Source: Posidonia oceanica
Lineage: Eukaryota > Streptophyta > Magnoliopsida > Alismatales > Posidoniaceae
Direction of reading: 5' to 3'
NCBI GenBank assembly: GCA_037176725.1
Contig: JAZBRS010000044.1
Coordinates: 1,674,001-1,738,000 of the forward strand
DNA length: 64,000 nucleotides
Positions 23,257 through 35,113 of this stretch are shown here, one piece after another. The notes below the pieces were generated by a model, which searched no databases, had not been told where the DNA came from, and saw only the letters and a program-made list of their open reading frames with translations. The position numbers and the translations under genes are program-made. Positions within the stretch are counted from its first letter, which is position 1; each line of letters opens with the position of its first letter.

Positions 23257-25058
23257 GGTTGGAAACTAAAAGACTAAATAACCTAGAAATGCTAAGGTTT
23301 TCCCAAATTGGTCTAAATGGACATTAGGGAACATTATAATTTAGGATTGGATCTTGGCACCAGAACTTAGTGTTCTGGGTGCCGTTGGTGTGGGTGTGTG
23401 GTCTCATAAGTATGTCGGGACTTCGAAACCAGTGCTTTGCTTCTGTGTGGTGCCGGATGGGTAAATGATATACCCAGAAGGTGCTTTTGTTCCCTGTTGT
23501 GTGGTGTTTTGTAATGTGGTTCTAGGCTCGACGGTGGAGCTGTCGAGGCTATGTTTTGAGTTGTGATTTCAGCTCGTGGTTTTGTGCAGTGCTTCGTACT
23601 ATATTTTGAGGTATTTTGAGTTGTCATTTAAGGATTTCGAAATGGTTTTCGAAAAGAGTTTTGAAAAGAAAAAGAAAGGGTTTGGCAAAGGTTTTTGAAA
23701 GAATTTTCTGGTGTTTTACGTGTGTGGCAGATCAAGATACTGGAGCGGCGTGTCGATAGGATCAGGGGATGTGATGACATTCCTGGTTGGTCGGGCGTGT
23801 TGCCTAGGTTGAGGTCCTGACATGAAAAGGCTGAGGTAAGTGTTCGTCAGATCTTGGAGGTATGATACTCCATGATTGTCGTTCACGAGGCCAAGGCTGA
23901 GGTCCACGGGTTGAGGGTACCGATTGGACTTGGAGGTATGACACTCCGCTTGTTCCGGGTGACGAGGACGCAGGGTACTGACTGTACATAGTGTATCGTG
24001 GCAGCGGACACAAGGGGTATGAGACCTCTGAGTAGCTGGACGTGACACCCTAGTTAGTACCGGTACCGAGACTGCTTGGTGTAGACTGAGCTTGGGGGTG
24101 AGGAGCCCTAGGGGTTTGGAACACTGAGTTAGGGCGCTTAGAGGGCGTACCCTATGGTGTCCTGCTGAGAGATAGGACCTGTTGAGGCTTGTTGGTCAGG
24201 ACGGTTCACTCCCCCACATGGTGGTCAACCGTAGTAGTGCAAGGACACCGTGGTAGCGCTTCGGTGGACTGCTTGTGGCTAGGTGTCTCGCTTGAGCCCG
24301 AGTAACGACACCTTGTTTGCTTGTGTGGTTAGCTGTGTTTGTGGCCGTGCTTGTGGGGCGTAGGTCTTGTGCTAGTGAGGCGCACTGGTTTGGCTGAGCA
24401 GTGTCTCAGTGCTGGCTTTGTATTTTGGTGTTTTTTGTGTTGTGTGTGTGTGTATGTTGAATGCTATTGAGGGTAAGCAGACACGGCTAGTTGTCTAGTC
24501 CGTACTAGGAGTGTGATGGACTAGACCGTGTGTTTTGAGGCTTGATTTGGCTAGTGTGGTCATTTCAGGTGTGCATAAATATTTTGAAAAGAGCATGCAT
24601 ATGGTTTTGAATTGAAAAGAGAAAAGATGATTTCAAATACTTGTTTTTAGTGGTCTGCTTCGTGGGCAATGAGGTATGCCCTGTTGTGGCATCCAGAAGT
24701 GATGCCTGTGTTTTTTGCTTGTGGCGTAGTTACGCCTGTTATCTCGACGTTGTTTGTCGAGTAGTTTGTGTGCGTAGGTGGGGTGTGTGCTGGGTGACCT
24801 ATTGAGTGGTCACTCACGTGTGTTTTGTTTTTGTTTTTGGCAGGTGCAGGATAGGAGCTGGAGTTGCTAGTGCATATAAGAGAGGAGTCACACTGCCACA
24901 CATCAAGAGTTCCAGGTAAGTGAGTTGTTTAAATTTATTTTATTTCTGCTTTATAGTATTTGTGAGAATTTAGTTCTGTAGTTCATGAATGCTAATAAGA
25001 TTTAAGAAAAAGAAAATTGTTAGCGAGGTTGAGACGTAACGACATTGGGGTCGTTATA
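23257..25058 (+). mobile_element. Higher-order unit 5, right part after LINE-1
   Basis: It resumes at 'ggttggaaac' and runs to 'tcgttata' (the usual terminal CA is lost to TA). It carries the hairpin at 23356-23383 and the GTGACC/GGTCAC hairpin at 24792-24815. The combined non-satellite half without LINE-1 is about 2.09 kb, about 50 bp short of the norm. Confidence 0.8.
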
Positions 25059-25867
25059 TAGACGGTTTTCGATTTGACAAAAAAGTATGACTTTTTTTTA
25101 AGATTGAGTTTTATTAAACATTTACGTGTCATTTATAATAGACGAATTTTTTCATAGGTGTATCATTTTTTTCCACCTCTATATTGCTATTATCGATATT
25201 TCCTTGAATTCGAAATACTTTTGTCAGCTTATACTCAATTTCTAAAGGCCTACTGGTTTTAAAACTTTAAAAAAGTTTCACTTTTTTATTTTTGAATTCT
25301 CCAATTACATTTTTGATATTAACAAAAAACGATTTATCTATTTTGCAATGTTAAGTACCAACAAGACTTCTCTACTACATTTTTAGACAATTTTGAAGAT
25401 TTCTACGAAAATTACAAAAGTTTTCGAGATTTCTCCCATTTTATCGGTTAACATTAAGTGTTTGTAAATGATTTTTTGTAATATTTTAAAATATCATTGG
25501 TTTCCGTAATTGATTGTTATTTTTGTATGTTTTGACCTACAATCTCAATGAATCATATTTTGATAACTTTTATTGTCATTCTAATAAAATTCGAGAGGAT
25601 AAACGGGTTTAGATGAAAGAGATAGTTTAAATTTTTGTTAAGTTAGAGTTTTATTAAATATTTTTTTATAATTTCTAGTATATGTATTTCTTCGATAGTG
25701 CATCGTAATTTCCACCTATAAATATCAATTATCAGTATTTCCTCGAATTCGATACACTTCTAACAAATTATACTCAATTTTTAAAGGTACATTGCTTTAG
25801 AAGATTTAAAAAAGTTTGACTTTTTTTATTTTTGAGTTCTCTTACTTGTTTTTTGACAATTACATAC
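25059..25867. repeat. 540-bp satellite block, left of solo LTR
   Basis: The end of a type-2 monomer and one type-1 monomer. It is broken at 'gacaattacatac' by the solo LTR, and resumes at 29744 with a repeat of 'catac'. Confidence 0.9.
25863..25867. repeat. Target-site duplication of the 3.9-kb solo LTR
   Basis: 'catac' lies immediately before TGTAACCATG at 25868 and again at 29744-29748, immediately after the terminus at 29743. The intact satellite has a single 'acatac' here. Confidence 0.85.
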
Positions 25868-26113
25868 TGTAACCATGCAACCGAACGGCTCGAAAGAATG
25901 AAATGAGCCGAATCGCGGGTCACGGCAAAATGAAGTAAAAACAGCAAAAGCTGAAGAAAAGAAAGAAACAAAATTTGGAGTTGCCACCTAGTCTATTTGC
26001 AAAGCCAGGAGACAAGGAAAACTGGAAAGATATGAAAACAAATAAAAGAAAACAAAGGATATGACACAAGGTCAATGTGGGCCAGAGATTGGGCAAAGAT
26101 TCTTATTACGCAA

Positions 26114-26135
26114 GGGGAAGGTGTTAGGCACCCCC
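26114..26135 (-). promoter_or_regulatory. Conserved LTR block near the 3' end
   Basis: On the minus strand the block contains GTGCCTAACACCTTCC between runs of G and C. The other large solo LTR has the same block at 47768-47789. It is followed in both by 'ttg..ctctggccc.caatgacc'-like sequence and then the 'ggtggc.actcc' block. Its conservation between diverged copies suggests a function such as an RNA-processing or reverse-transcription signal, but this is inference. Confidence 0.6.
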
Positions 26136-26249
26136 GTGCGCCCGAAAAAATCGGTCTTTCTGGGCTAATCCGCTTATTTGTGGTTAATATTTGCAATGTT
26201 GCAATTTTTGTACGCCCGAGGGCGATATGATATGCCATGCTTGAATCCA

Positions 26250-27560
26250 TGCTTATGCCTTTGAAAATATGTCTCAAATGTATGCTTAAATGCCATGATG
26301 TAGGTGGGAAAATAAATATGTATCCTATGTGTGTGCATAATGCAAGATATCCTATATGTAATGAGGATGACAATGCTGGAAATGGTGCAACGGAGCTAGA
26401 TGCAAGGACATAAAGATGTATGTGTGTAAGAACATAAATGCAGGGATCTAAGTGCAATTCAGGGAAACTACAAGGGCCTAAGTGCAAAATGCCTTTATGT
26501 GCGTGCAATGCATGCTCTATGCGCAACTAAAATGGATGCAAGGGCTAAAATTCAATTAGAATGAATGCAAGGGGCTTAAATGTTATTACATTAAATGTAG
26601 GAGTCTAAATGTAACTTAACACAATGTAGGGACTAAAATATAAATGCCATGTGGATAAGATGAGAATGCAGGGGCTAAAATGTAATTAGAATGAATGCAA
26701 GGGCTAGAATGCAATTATAGTAAATGTAAGGACTAATATGTGATTAAAATAAATGCAAGGTGATTTGAATGATTATTTAAATGATTAAATGCATGTAAAT
26801 GGGCCTAAATGTAAATATGGAAGTTTACAAGATCTAAGTGCAATGCAAAATGATGTAAATGCTTACTTAGATGATAAAATGCATGAAAAATGGACCTAAA
26901 TGCAATTAAGCAAAGTTATTGGACTTAACTGCAAATGTTGTGAATGCAATGTGGTTGTGAAAACTATGTAAACGAAATGCAATGTGTGAAGGACCTAAAT
27001 GTAATAAAAAATGAAATGATGGCTTAAATGCTAATGCAAAATGATTCTAAAAGGATAAATTAAACAAATGAAATGCAAAATGGACTTAAATGTGATAAAA
27101 CTATAATGTAGGATTAAATGTTAATGCAATGATACTCTAAAATGTAAAAATAAAGGGAATGCAATGCAATGCAAAAATGCCAAATGCAAAATGGACCAAG
27201 TTGTGAATAAACTAATGTGTGGGGTTAAAGTGAGAATTAAATGGAATGCATGGACCTAAATGCAAATATAACAATATGCAGGACTAAAATGTAATGTATT
27301 AAAGTTCAGAAGGAAAGCTAAATGAAATAAAACATGCATTGGATTTATATGCAAATGTGCTAACATGCAATAATAGTTAAAAAGAATTAAAATGAGATGC
27401 ATGGGTGAATATGCAAATATGTTGGATGAATATGCAAATATATGCAAATATGTTAAAATGCATGATCTAAAATGTAATGCCATGATATTTACAAAGGAAT
27501 TAAAAGGAGATGTATGGATATGCAAATATGATAAGAAGCATGATTTAAACATAATATAAT
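26250..27560. repeat. Irregular repeats of an 'aatgca / ggacctaaatg' motif
   Basis: Dozens of loosely spaced copies (20-45 bp apart) of words such as 'aaatgcaa', 'ggacctaaatg' and 'aggggctaaaatgtaatt'. The reverse-complement counterpart is the 'aaaattgcat..tagtcc' region at about 45160-46080 of the other solo LTR, so this is an inherited LTR feature. Confidence 0.7.
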
Positions 27561-29743
27561 AAAATTTGAAAGCTATTTAACAAAAGGCAAACTAAAAAGG
27601 ACTTGGATGCAGTAAAAATAAAAGAAGGATTTAATAGTAAAGAAAGAAAACATAATAAACACAATATATGGACCTACTTACAATAAAAGTAAACTAACAA
27701 AATAAAAAAAATAAAAAAAAACAATGTACCGAAATTCTAAAAACAAGTTATACAAATAAACAGGACATACTTGTAAATAAACTAAACTAAAAGGACTAAA
27801 CTGTAAAAGTTAAAATGAAAATTAAATAGAAAGCTAACCTGGACTGGACCTGCATGCAATAAAAAAATAAATTTACAGATAAAAAGATAAAATAATAGAA
27901 TTAAAACGAAATTTAAATAAAAAAAACATACCTGGACTGGATCTACATGTAAATAAGCAAAGCTACTGGACTAAAAGTTAATGTAATAAAATAAAAAAAG
28001 GAAGATTAAATGATATCTGATACTGTGCAAGACTCAACTGCAAATAAAGTATTTTTTTTGGGTTTTTTAGCAATTTAGTATGATACAAACAGAGATTTAA
28101 ATGAAATCTACATCAGATTGGACTAATGAGTAAATAAAATATGTTTTTGGATTTTTTAGCAATACAATATGGTTTAAGAATGAAATTAAATGAAACTTAA
28201 CAACTGGCTGGACTTGTGTGAGAATACAACATATTTTTGGGCTTTATTTCAATGCAATATGGGTTTAGAATGAAAATAAATAAAACTTAACTATTGACTG
28301 GACCTATGTGTAATAAAAATAAACTTAAAATAACAGAATGCAATATGTGGTAAACTTACTAAGCTAAAAACAAAATAAAAGCAAACCTAAACTAATGTAA
28401 AATAACAAAACTAAAGCTACAGTGGCTGGTGTTGGCTCGCTGGGGAAGACGACTTAGACCGGCAATCCAGGGGGCGGCGCGGCAAGAGAGGAGCTAGTGG
28501 AGGTGCGGCGCGGTCCGGCGGAGGTGCGGCGAGGTGCGGCGGACCGGTGGGCGGCCTGGAACGGTGGGTGAGTGTGATGCACCGGCGATCGGCGCCGGGG
28601 AAGAAGGGAAGTCCGGCAAGGTGCTGGCGGCACCATAGTGCACGAAACACGGTTCTGAAGGCATGGGGGGCAAGAGGGGAGTGAGGCGAGGAAGGAGGGA
28701 GGGCTTTTCACCTGTTGGAACATGCGGGGAGGGCCGACGATCTTGTGTGGCCACTGTGATGGTGCTGCGTGGTGGAGGGGCATCTGGAGGCGACGGCGGC
28801 GCGCGGGAGTCGTCTGGGCGAGGTCGTGGAGGTGGAGAGCGGTGGTTGGAGGCCGTGGAAGCAAAGGAGAGGGGCAGACGTGCGGTGTGGTCGAGCTCAG
28901 AGAGGATTATCGTTTTCTCTCTCTTCTGTTATTCTCTTCTCTCCACCGGCGAAGGCTGTTGCAGGTGGGCTTGTGGGTGGCTCCTGGAGGTGTGGAGGAG
29001 GATGGAAGGCTGAGGGTGAGGTCTGGGGGTTTGTGTGGAGGTCAGGTCTCTCTGTGTTGGGTTTCTGTGATCTTTGCTGTGTGAGAGAGAAAAGAAAAAT
29101 GGGTTGTCTCCTCTGTGGGTGATGTTCTTGTTGCTTGGGTGTATTCTGGGGTGCTGGGAGGAGAGAATGGGAGGTGGAGAGCGAGGCCAGAGAGGGAGTG
29201 GAGGTCCGGGTGAGTGTGTTCTTCTCTGTGTTCTAATCCTCTCCAATTTTGTTCCTCTCTCATGAATAAAATGGGATGGCTGTTATGCTTGGGTTGGAGT
29301 GAAGGCCAAGGGGCTTGGTGTAACGGCAGTGGAGGGGTATTAGAGGGTCATGGCTGTTGGTGGGTGAGGAAGGAGGAGGAAGGTCGTGGCTGTTGGGAAG
29401 AGTAAAAAAAAAGAATGGGAAAATAAAAGGAAAAGTGGAAAAAGAAGAAGAAGGAGAAAGGAAGATAAAAGAGAAAGAGAAAAAAAGAAATGAGGGAGGA
29501 AAAATAAAAATAAAAAGGGAAAAGAATTTGGATGTGGGATTAAGGTTTGGGATTAGGGTTTTGGAAGTGAGTTTTGGTTTAGGATTTTTAGGGAGTTAGG
29601 GTTTGGGTTTGGAAGGATTTTGGGATTGTTTTACCTAGGTTTTCTAGGATTTTTGGATGGTTTTTTGGGTTAGGGTTTGAGAGGGTTTTGAAGCCACCTG
29701 AGAAGAGCCAATTAACCTGAAGCCAAAAAATGGGGTGTCTACA

Positions 29744-30810
29744 CATACAACGATTTATCTATTTTGCGTTATTATATATCAACTACACCTCTGTACATGA
29801 GTATTATGTAATTTATAAGATTTCTACGAAAATTACAAAATCTTTTGAGATTTCTACCATTTTATCGAAAAACAGTATGTGTTAGTTAACTGTTTTTTGT
29901 TACTTTTCAAAAAATATATTGTTTTCATATTTGATTGTTGTTTTCGATACATTACGACCTATATTATCTGTGAATCATGTTTTGGTGACATTCGATGTCA
30001 TTCACGTAAAATACTAGATGATAAACGGTTTTCGATTTGACGAAAAAGTTTGACTTTTTATTAAGATAGAGTTTTATTAAACATTTAGGTGTCACTTATA
30101 TTAGATGAACTTTTTTATAGGTGTATCATATTTTCCACCTCTATAGTTCTATTATCGATATTTTTTTGAATTCGATACACTTTTGTCAGCTCATACTCAA
30201 TTTCTAAAGGCTTACTGGTTTTCGAACTTTAAAAAAGTATAACTTTTTTATTTTTGAATTCTCCAATTACTTTTTTGACATTAACAAACAATGATTTATC
30301 TATTTTGCAATGTTATGTACCAACAACACTTCTCAACTTCATTTTTACACAATTTTGAAGATTTCTACGAAAATTGCAAAAGTTTTTGAGTTTTCTCCCA
30401 TTTTATCGATTAACAATAAGTATTTGTATACGATTTTTTGTAATATTTTAAAATATCATTGGTTTCCGTAATTGATTGTTATTTTTGTACGTTTTGACCT
30501 ACAATCTCAATGGATCATATTTTGGTAACTTTTATTGTCATTCTAATAAAATTCGAGAGGATAAACGGGTTTAGATGGAAGAGATAGTTTGACTTTTTGT
30601 TAAGTTAGAGTTTTATTAAATATTTTTTTATAATTTTTAGTATATGTATTTTTTTGATAGTGCATCGTAGTTTCCACCTATAAGTATCAATCATCGGTAT
30701 TTCCTCGAATTCGATACAGTTCTGATAAATTATACTCAATTTTTAAAGGCATATTGCTTTAGAAGATTTAAAAAAGTTTGACTTTTTTTATTTTTGAGTT
30801 CTCTTACTTG
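29744..30810. repeat. 540-bp satellite between solo LTR and LINE-2
   Basis: One type-2 and one type-1 monomer, ending in 'gttctcttacttg' at the LINE-2 poly(T). With 25059-25867 and 37009-37688 it makes a block of about 2.57 kb, one dimer longer than other blocks. Confidence 0.9.
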
Positions 30811-30985
30811 TTTTTTTTTTTTGGGCAAATAAAAATTTTATATTAATGATAAGATAACAGAGTACAAAAGAAATGATACACCTCAAAAAGAGGATAAGGA
30901 CCCATGAATCACCAGTCCAAAGATTAGTCAGAAAAAACTCCTCTCCAAAACCCATGCCCTTGGGAAAAAGAAGAGGAGAAAAAGA

Positions 30986-33900
30986 CTAATCTGTACTCTC
31001 TCTAGTTCGCAAACTAGGAAACCCCCTCCTATCAAGGTTACAAATACCCCTAAGCTCCCTGGGGAAATCATAATAAGAAGAATACACATGATGAACATGG
31101 AGCCGCCCTCCTTCCATAGCGAGATAATCAGCAGTAAAATTGCCCTCTCGATAACATTGAGAGTAGCAAACATTAAATCTATCTAGAATATGCCACCACC
31201 AAGTGTAGCATCTCCAGCTAACAGAAATCTCCCTTTGCAACATAAGAACCACCTGCAAAGAATTAGATTGGATCTTAGCAACCTCAATGCCATGCTCCTC
31301 ACATAAGATGAGCATATCCCAAATGGTTCTAATCTCAGCCTCATTGTTAGTGATCCTGCCATAGAAAGAAGAGAAGGCAATTATAACATGACCCCTTACG
31401 TCCCTAACCAGACCTCCTCCCCCTGCTCCTGCTGACGAAGAAGACCCATCAACATTGGCCTTGTAACCAACTGTAGGAGGACTCCATGAAATGGGTATGC
31501 ACAAGACGTTCAGAGAAGTTGGAACAACGAAACCAGCATGCTCCAACTCTGGAACACGCCTTCCTAGAAAGGAGAATCTCTTTTTGCCAAGCAAAAAATT
31601 GCATTCAACAACAATGTCCATAATCACAAGGCGCCATCTCCTGAACCTGTTGGAATACCTCCTTTTGCAACGCTCCTTCCAGATGTGCCAGCATATAAAA
31701 CCTGGAAGAAGCCCAATCAAAGTATGCCTATAAGAAGACATCCGACCCGAACCCTGCCAAGAAGAAATAGTGTCTAGGACGTTCCCACAGATCTCCATGT
31801 GAAGCACACGGCTGAAGAACATCCATATATTAGATGCCAAATCGCCATGAAGAAGTAAATGGTTAAGAGATTCTATCTGAGCATTGATACAGCAATTGCA
31901 TTTGGACACAAAAATCACAGATCTAGATTGAATATTTTCATCAACAGACATTGCATTCCAAGCAATCTTCCAAAGAAAAAGAGACATCTTTGCCGGCAGA
32001 AAAGAAGACCAGATCCATCTCCACCTGTTATCATAAGAACTCCTGTTTGAAATAAGAGACCAAGCACTCTTAATGGAAAAAACACCATTAGACACAGGCA
32101 TCCAAATAAGTTTATCATCAAAGCCCTGGGAGTTCACATGAAGCTTTTGAAACTGATGCCACAAATTGATAACGTCATCCTTAGTGCCCCCAATCTGATT
32201 TTCAAATAAATCTCTATGGTGATACACATCCCCAATATAGGCCCCCAAATTAGAATACGTGAACTGTTCAAAAATATTAAACAAAATCCCATCTTCATGC
32301 CATTTATCCATCCAAAACCAAGCATTTCCCTTATCAATCTGCCACCGGAATTAGCAATAACCAAAGGCATAACTTCCATCAAAGACTTCCAACGAGGTGA
32401 AGCATATGTTGGACAAGGAGCTTTCCATCCAACCAACAAAACCTTATACTTGGTAGCACAATAAATACTCCACAAGGATTCTTTTAACAGCAGCTTCCAG
32501 CAAGCCTTAATCCTGAAAAGATATTGCATATCAGCAAACTGCCGAATGCCCAACCCGATATCATGCAAAGGCCTAGTACAAATATCCCATCGCACCCAAT
32601 GGAACTTCCTCCTGTTTTCCACGTATCCCAAAAAAAAATCTCTCAATAGCCAGTCTATGTCATGAATAATATGCACAGGAACCTTCAAAACAGTTAATAT
32701 GTGCAAGGAAATAGAACAAAGAACATTCTTAATCAGAGTTAGCCGACCAGCCATACTCAGGAATTTATAACACCAACCCTCAACGTGCTTCCTAATTTTC
32801 TCCAATAAAGGACGTATAAAACATCCTTTGAATCTCCCAGGAGCAATAGGAGCCCCCAAATAATACATAGGCCAAGAACCTTGATGAAAGCTAGTATGAT
32901 ATTCAATAATATCATTTCTAGTCATAGGATGCCGCCAAAAATAATTGCATTTGCTTCTACCCTAGCGTTGACCAGAAAAAAGTTCATACCTTGCAATAAA
33001 GCCCATGAGATTGGATAGCGAAATACTATCAGCTCTACAGAATAATAAAGCATCATAAGCAAAGAACAAATGAGAAGGACTAATCCCTTTCCCAGACGTA
33101 GCATATCTTTTGCACAATCCTCTCTGAACCAATGAACTGACACCCCTGCTGAAAACCTCCCGAGCCAAAATAAATAAGGAGGGAGATAGAGGATCACCTT
33201 GCTTCAGACCCCTTGAAGCCTTAAAGAACCCCGCTTGTTTCCCATTAATAATAACAGAAAACCAATTATTGTCCAGAGATCTTCAAACAAGGTCAATAAA
33301 CCTCTCAGAAAACCCAAAATGCCTAAGCACTTGAAAAAGGAAAAGCCATTCCATCCTATCATAGGCCTTTAGCATATCCAACTTGAAGACCACATTCCCC
33401 CCTCTACATCTCTTATCAATATCTCCAATCAGCTCCTGTGCCAACTGAATATGGTCATAAATGTCCCTTCCTTTAACAAAACCAACCTACTCATTACTGA
33501 TCAACTTTAGAAGCCAAGAGACAAGCCTATTATTCAAGATCTTAGAACAAAGTTTGGAAGGCACATTCCCCACACTGATAGGTCTGAAATGCGCAAAACT
33601 AATAGTGCTATCAACTTTTGGAATAAGACAGATCATAGAAGCAAGGATACTTCTATGCAATTTCCCACCAACATAGAAAAACTTTATCAAGGCAAACAAA
33701 TCATCCTTAATAACATCTCAACTAGCCAAGTAGAAAGACAAAGAGAACCCATTAGGACCTGCAGCCGCCCCCACAGGCATGGACTGAAGAGTAGCATAAA
33801 TTTCCTCCATATCTGGCAAAGCAGTAATAGATAAACAATCCTCCTCAGAGATTAAGGAAGGAATACAGTCCAGCAGAGTATCGTCCACCGAGCACCCTTC

Positions 33901-35113
33901 AGAGGTGAAGAGATCTTTAAAAAATTCAATGCCCACGTCTTGTATCTGCTTAGTATCATGAACCCAGACGTCTCTACTGTCTTTGATTGCATGAATGGAT
34001 GACCGACAACGCCGCTGCTTGACAGTATTATGGAAAAAAGCAGTATTCTTGTCACCCTCCTTCAACCAATGACAATGAGCCTTCTGTAACCAGAACTTCT
34101 CTTCCCGAAGAAGAGCTAAGTCTAAGTCCTGCATAGCAGAACTAACCTGTTGCATATGCTCAGAACAGAAATTCTCATCCAGATTCCTCTGAACATTTGC
34201 TAGTCTTTCCTCAGCCTTCTTCACCTTATCAAAAATATTACCAAACTGCTCTTTGTTCCAGATCTTTAAAGTCCTCTTCATACAAGATAATTTGAGGAAC
34301 CATCATAATGACATGTCACCATAATCAACCATAGGAGAAACCCAGGATTGCTTAATGACTTGTAAACAAGTTGCATCATCAAGCCAGACATCCAGAAATT
34401 TGATAGTGTAGGACCAAAGTCATCCGGTTTTGCAACATCCACCAAAATAGGAGAATGATCTGAGTGGGATCGAGGAAGATTAGTAGCCTTGACCTGCAGA
34501 GACTGGCAATGCAAGTTAACCAAACATCTGTCTAATCTGGTCATAATCCTGTCCTCACCTATATGATTATTGCACCAAGTAAACTGAGAACCTGTATAAC
34601 CAGCATCATCAAGCATGCATGAGGATAAACAATCATTGAATTCATTTAAATAGATTTGCCTTGGAAACCTCCCACCCTTCTTTTCAGAACATGACAAAAC
34701 AGAGTTAAAGTCACCAACCACAAACCAAGGCCTCTAAAAATCCATCTCTGCAAGAGAAAATAAATGTTCCCAAAGACCCCTATGTTGCACCCCATCACAA
34801 TTGGCATAGATAATAGTGATAAAACCATAGAACGAATATCACTATCAAACATAGAAATAGTTAAGGCCTGCTCAAACACCTTCACAACCTCCATCTGATT
34901 CGAAGCTTTACCAAACACCCATATTTTGGCAACACCTCCATTATTAGCATAAAATTTATCAAAACCCATCTCCCTCATGATATCATCACTCTGACTAACA
35001 TCAATCATAGGTTCAAGAATAGCTAGCATAAATGGCTTATGGATATTAACAAGATATTTCAACCTCCTAACCGTAGGCCGATTACCCACTCCTCTAGCAT
35101 TCCATATGATCTT
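30986..35113 (-). pseudogene. LINE-2 ORF2 (endonuclease, reverse transcriptase, zf-RVT, RNase H), broken
   Basis: The order matches LINE-1. Endonuclease: WNARGVGNRPT at about 35104, LEPMID, VGDFNSVLS, and SHSDHSP with the catalytic SDH intact. Reverse transcriptase: AAGPNGFS (usually GPDGF), FRPISVGNVPSK, VGFVKGRDI, LDMLKAYDRMEW. The active site is FAYD at about 33052-33063, where Asp is replaced by Tyr (codon at 33055-33057). The last 441 codons (32311-30986) are uninterrupted. They hold zf-RVT (CNCCINAQIESLNHLLLHG) and RNase H (ANVDGSSS, NNEAEI, then QSNSLQ where LINE-1 has ESDSLQ, so a catalytic Asp is Asn). Frameshifts and stops lie near 34720, 34300, 33700, 33490, 33285, 32940 and 32330. 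Confidence 0.88.

Larger units (their letters stand above)
25868..29743 (-). mobile_element. Solo LTR, 3876 bp, large gypsy (Tat/Ogre-like) type
   Basis: On the minus strand it begins TGTAGACACCCC and ends GGTTACA, flanked by a perfect 5-bp duplication, with no primer site, polypurine tract or coding internal region. That is a solo LTR left by recombination between two LTRs. It shares three signatures with the plus-strand solo LTR at 42006-48160: the start TGT(A/T)GACACCC, a block GTGCCTAACACCTTCC near the 3' end, and 'aatagact.ggtggc.actcc'. From memory such blocks occur in Ogre/Tat-like LTRs, but this is not a database result. Sub-regions on plus coordinates: irregular 'aatgcaa..ggacctaaatg' repeats at about 26250-27560, A-rich DNA to 28400, and a GC-rich part at about 28430-29260. 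Confidence 0.85.

Noticed and set aside
28417..29405. Pro/Arg- and Gly-rich open frames as a GC-rich gene
   Set aside because: They lie in the GC-rich part of a solo LTR with exact boundaries. Frames overlap on both strands, and no domain or conserved splice structure is seen.
29520..29680. Interstitial telomere repeats (TTTAGGG-like words)
   Set aside because: Words such as 'ttagggtttggg' occur irregularly in a G/T-rich LTR start. There is no tandem perfect TTTAGGG array.
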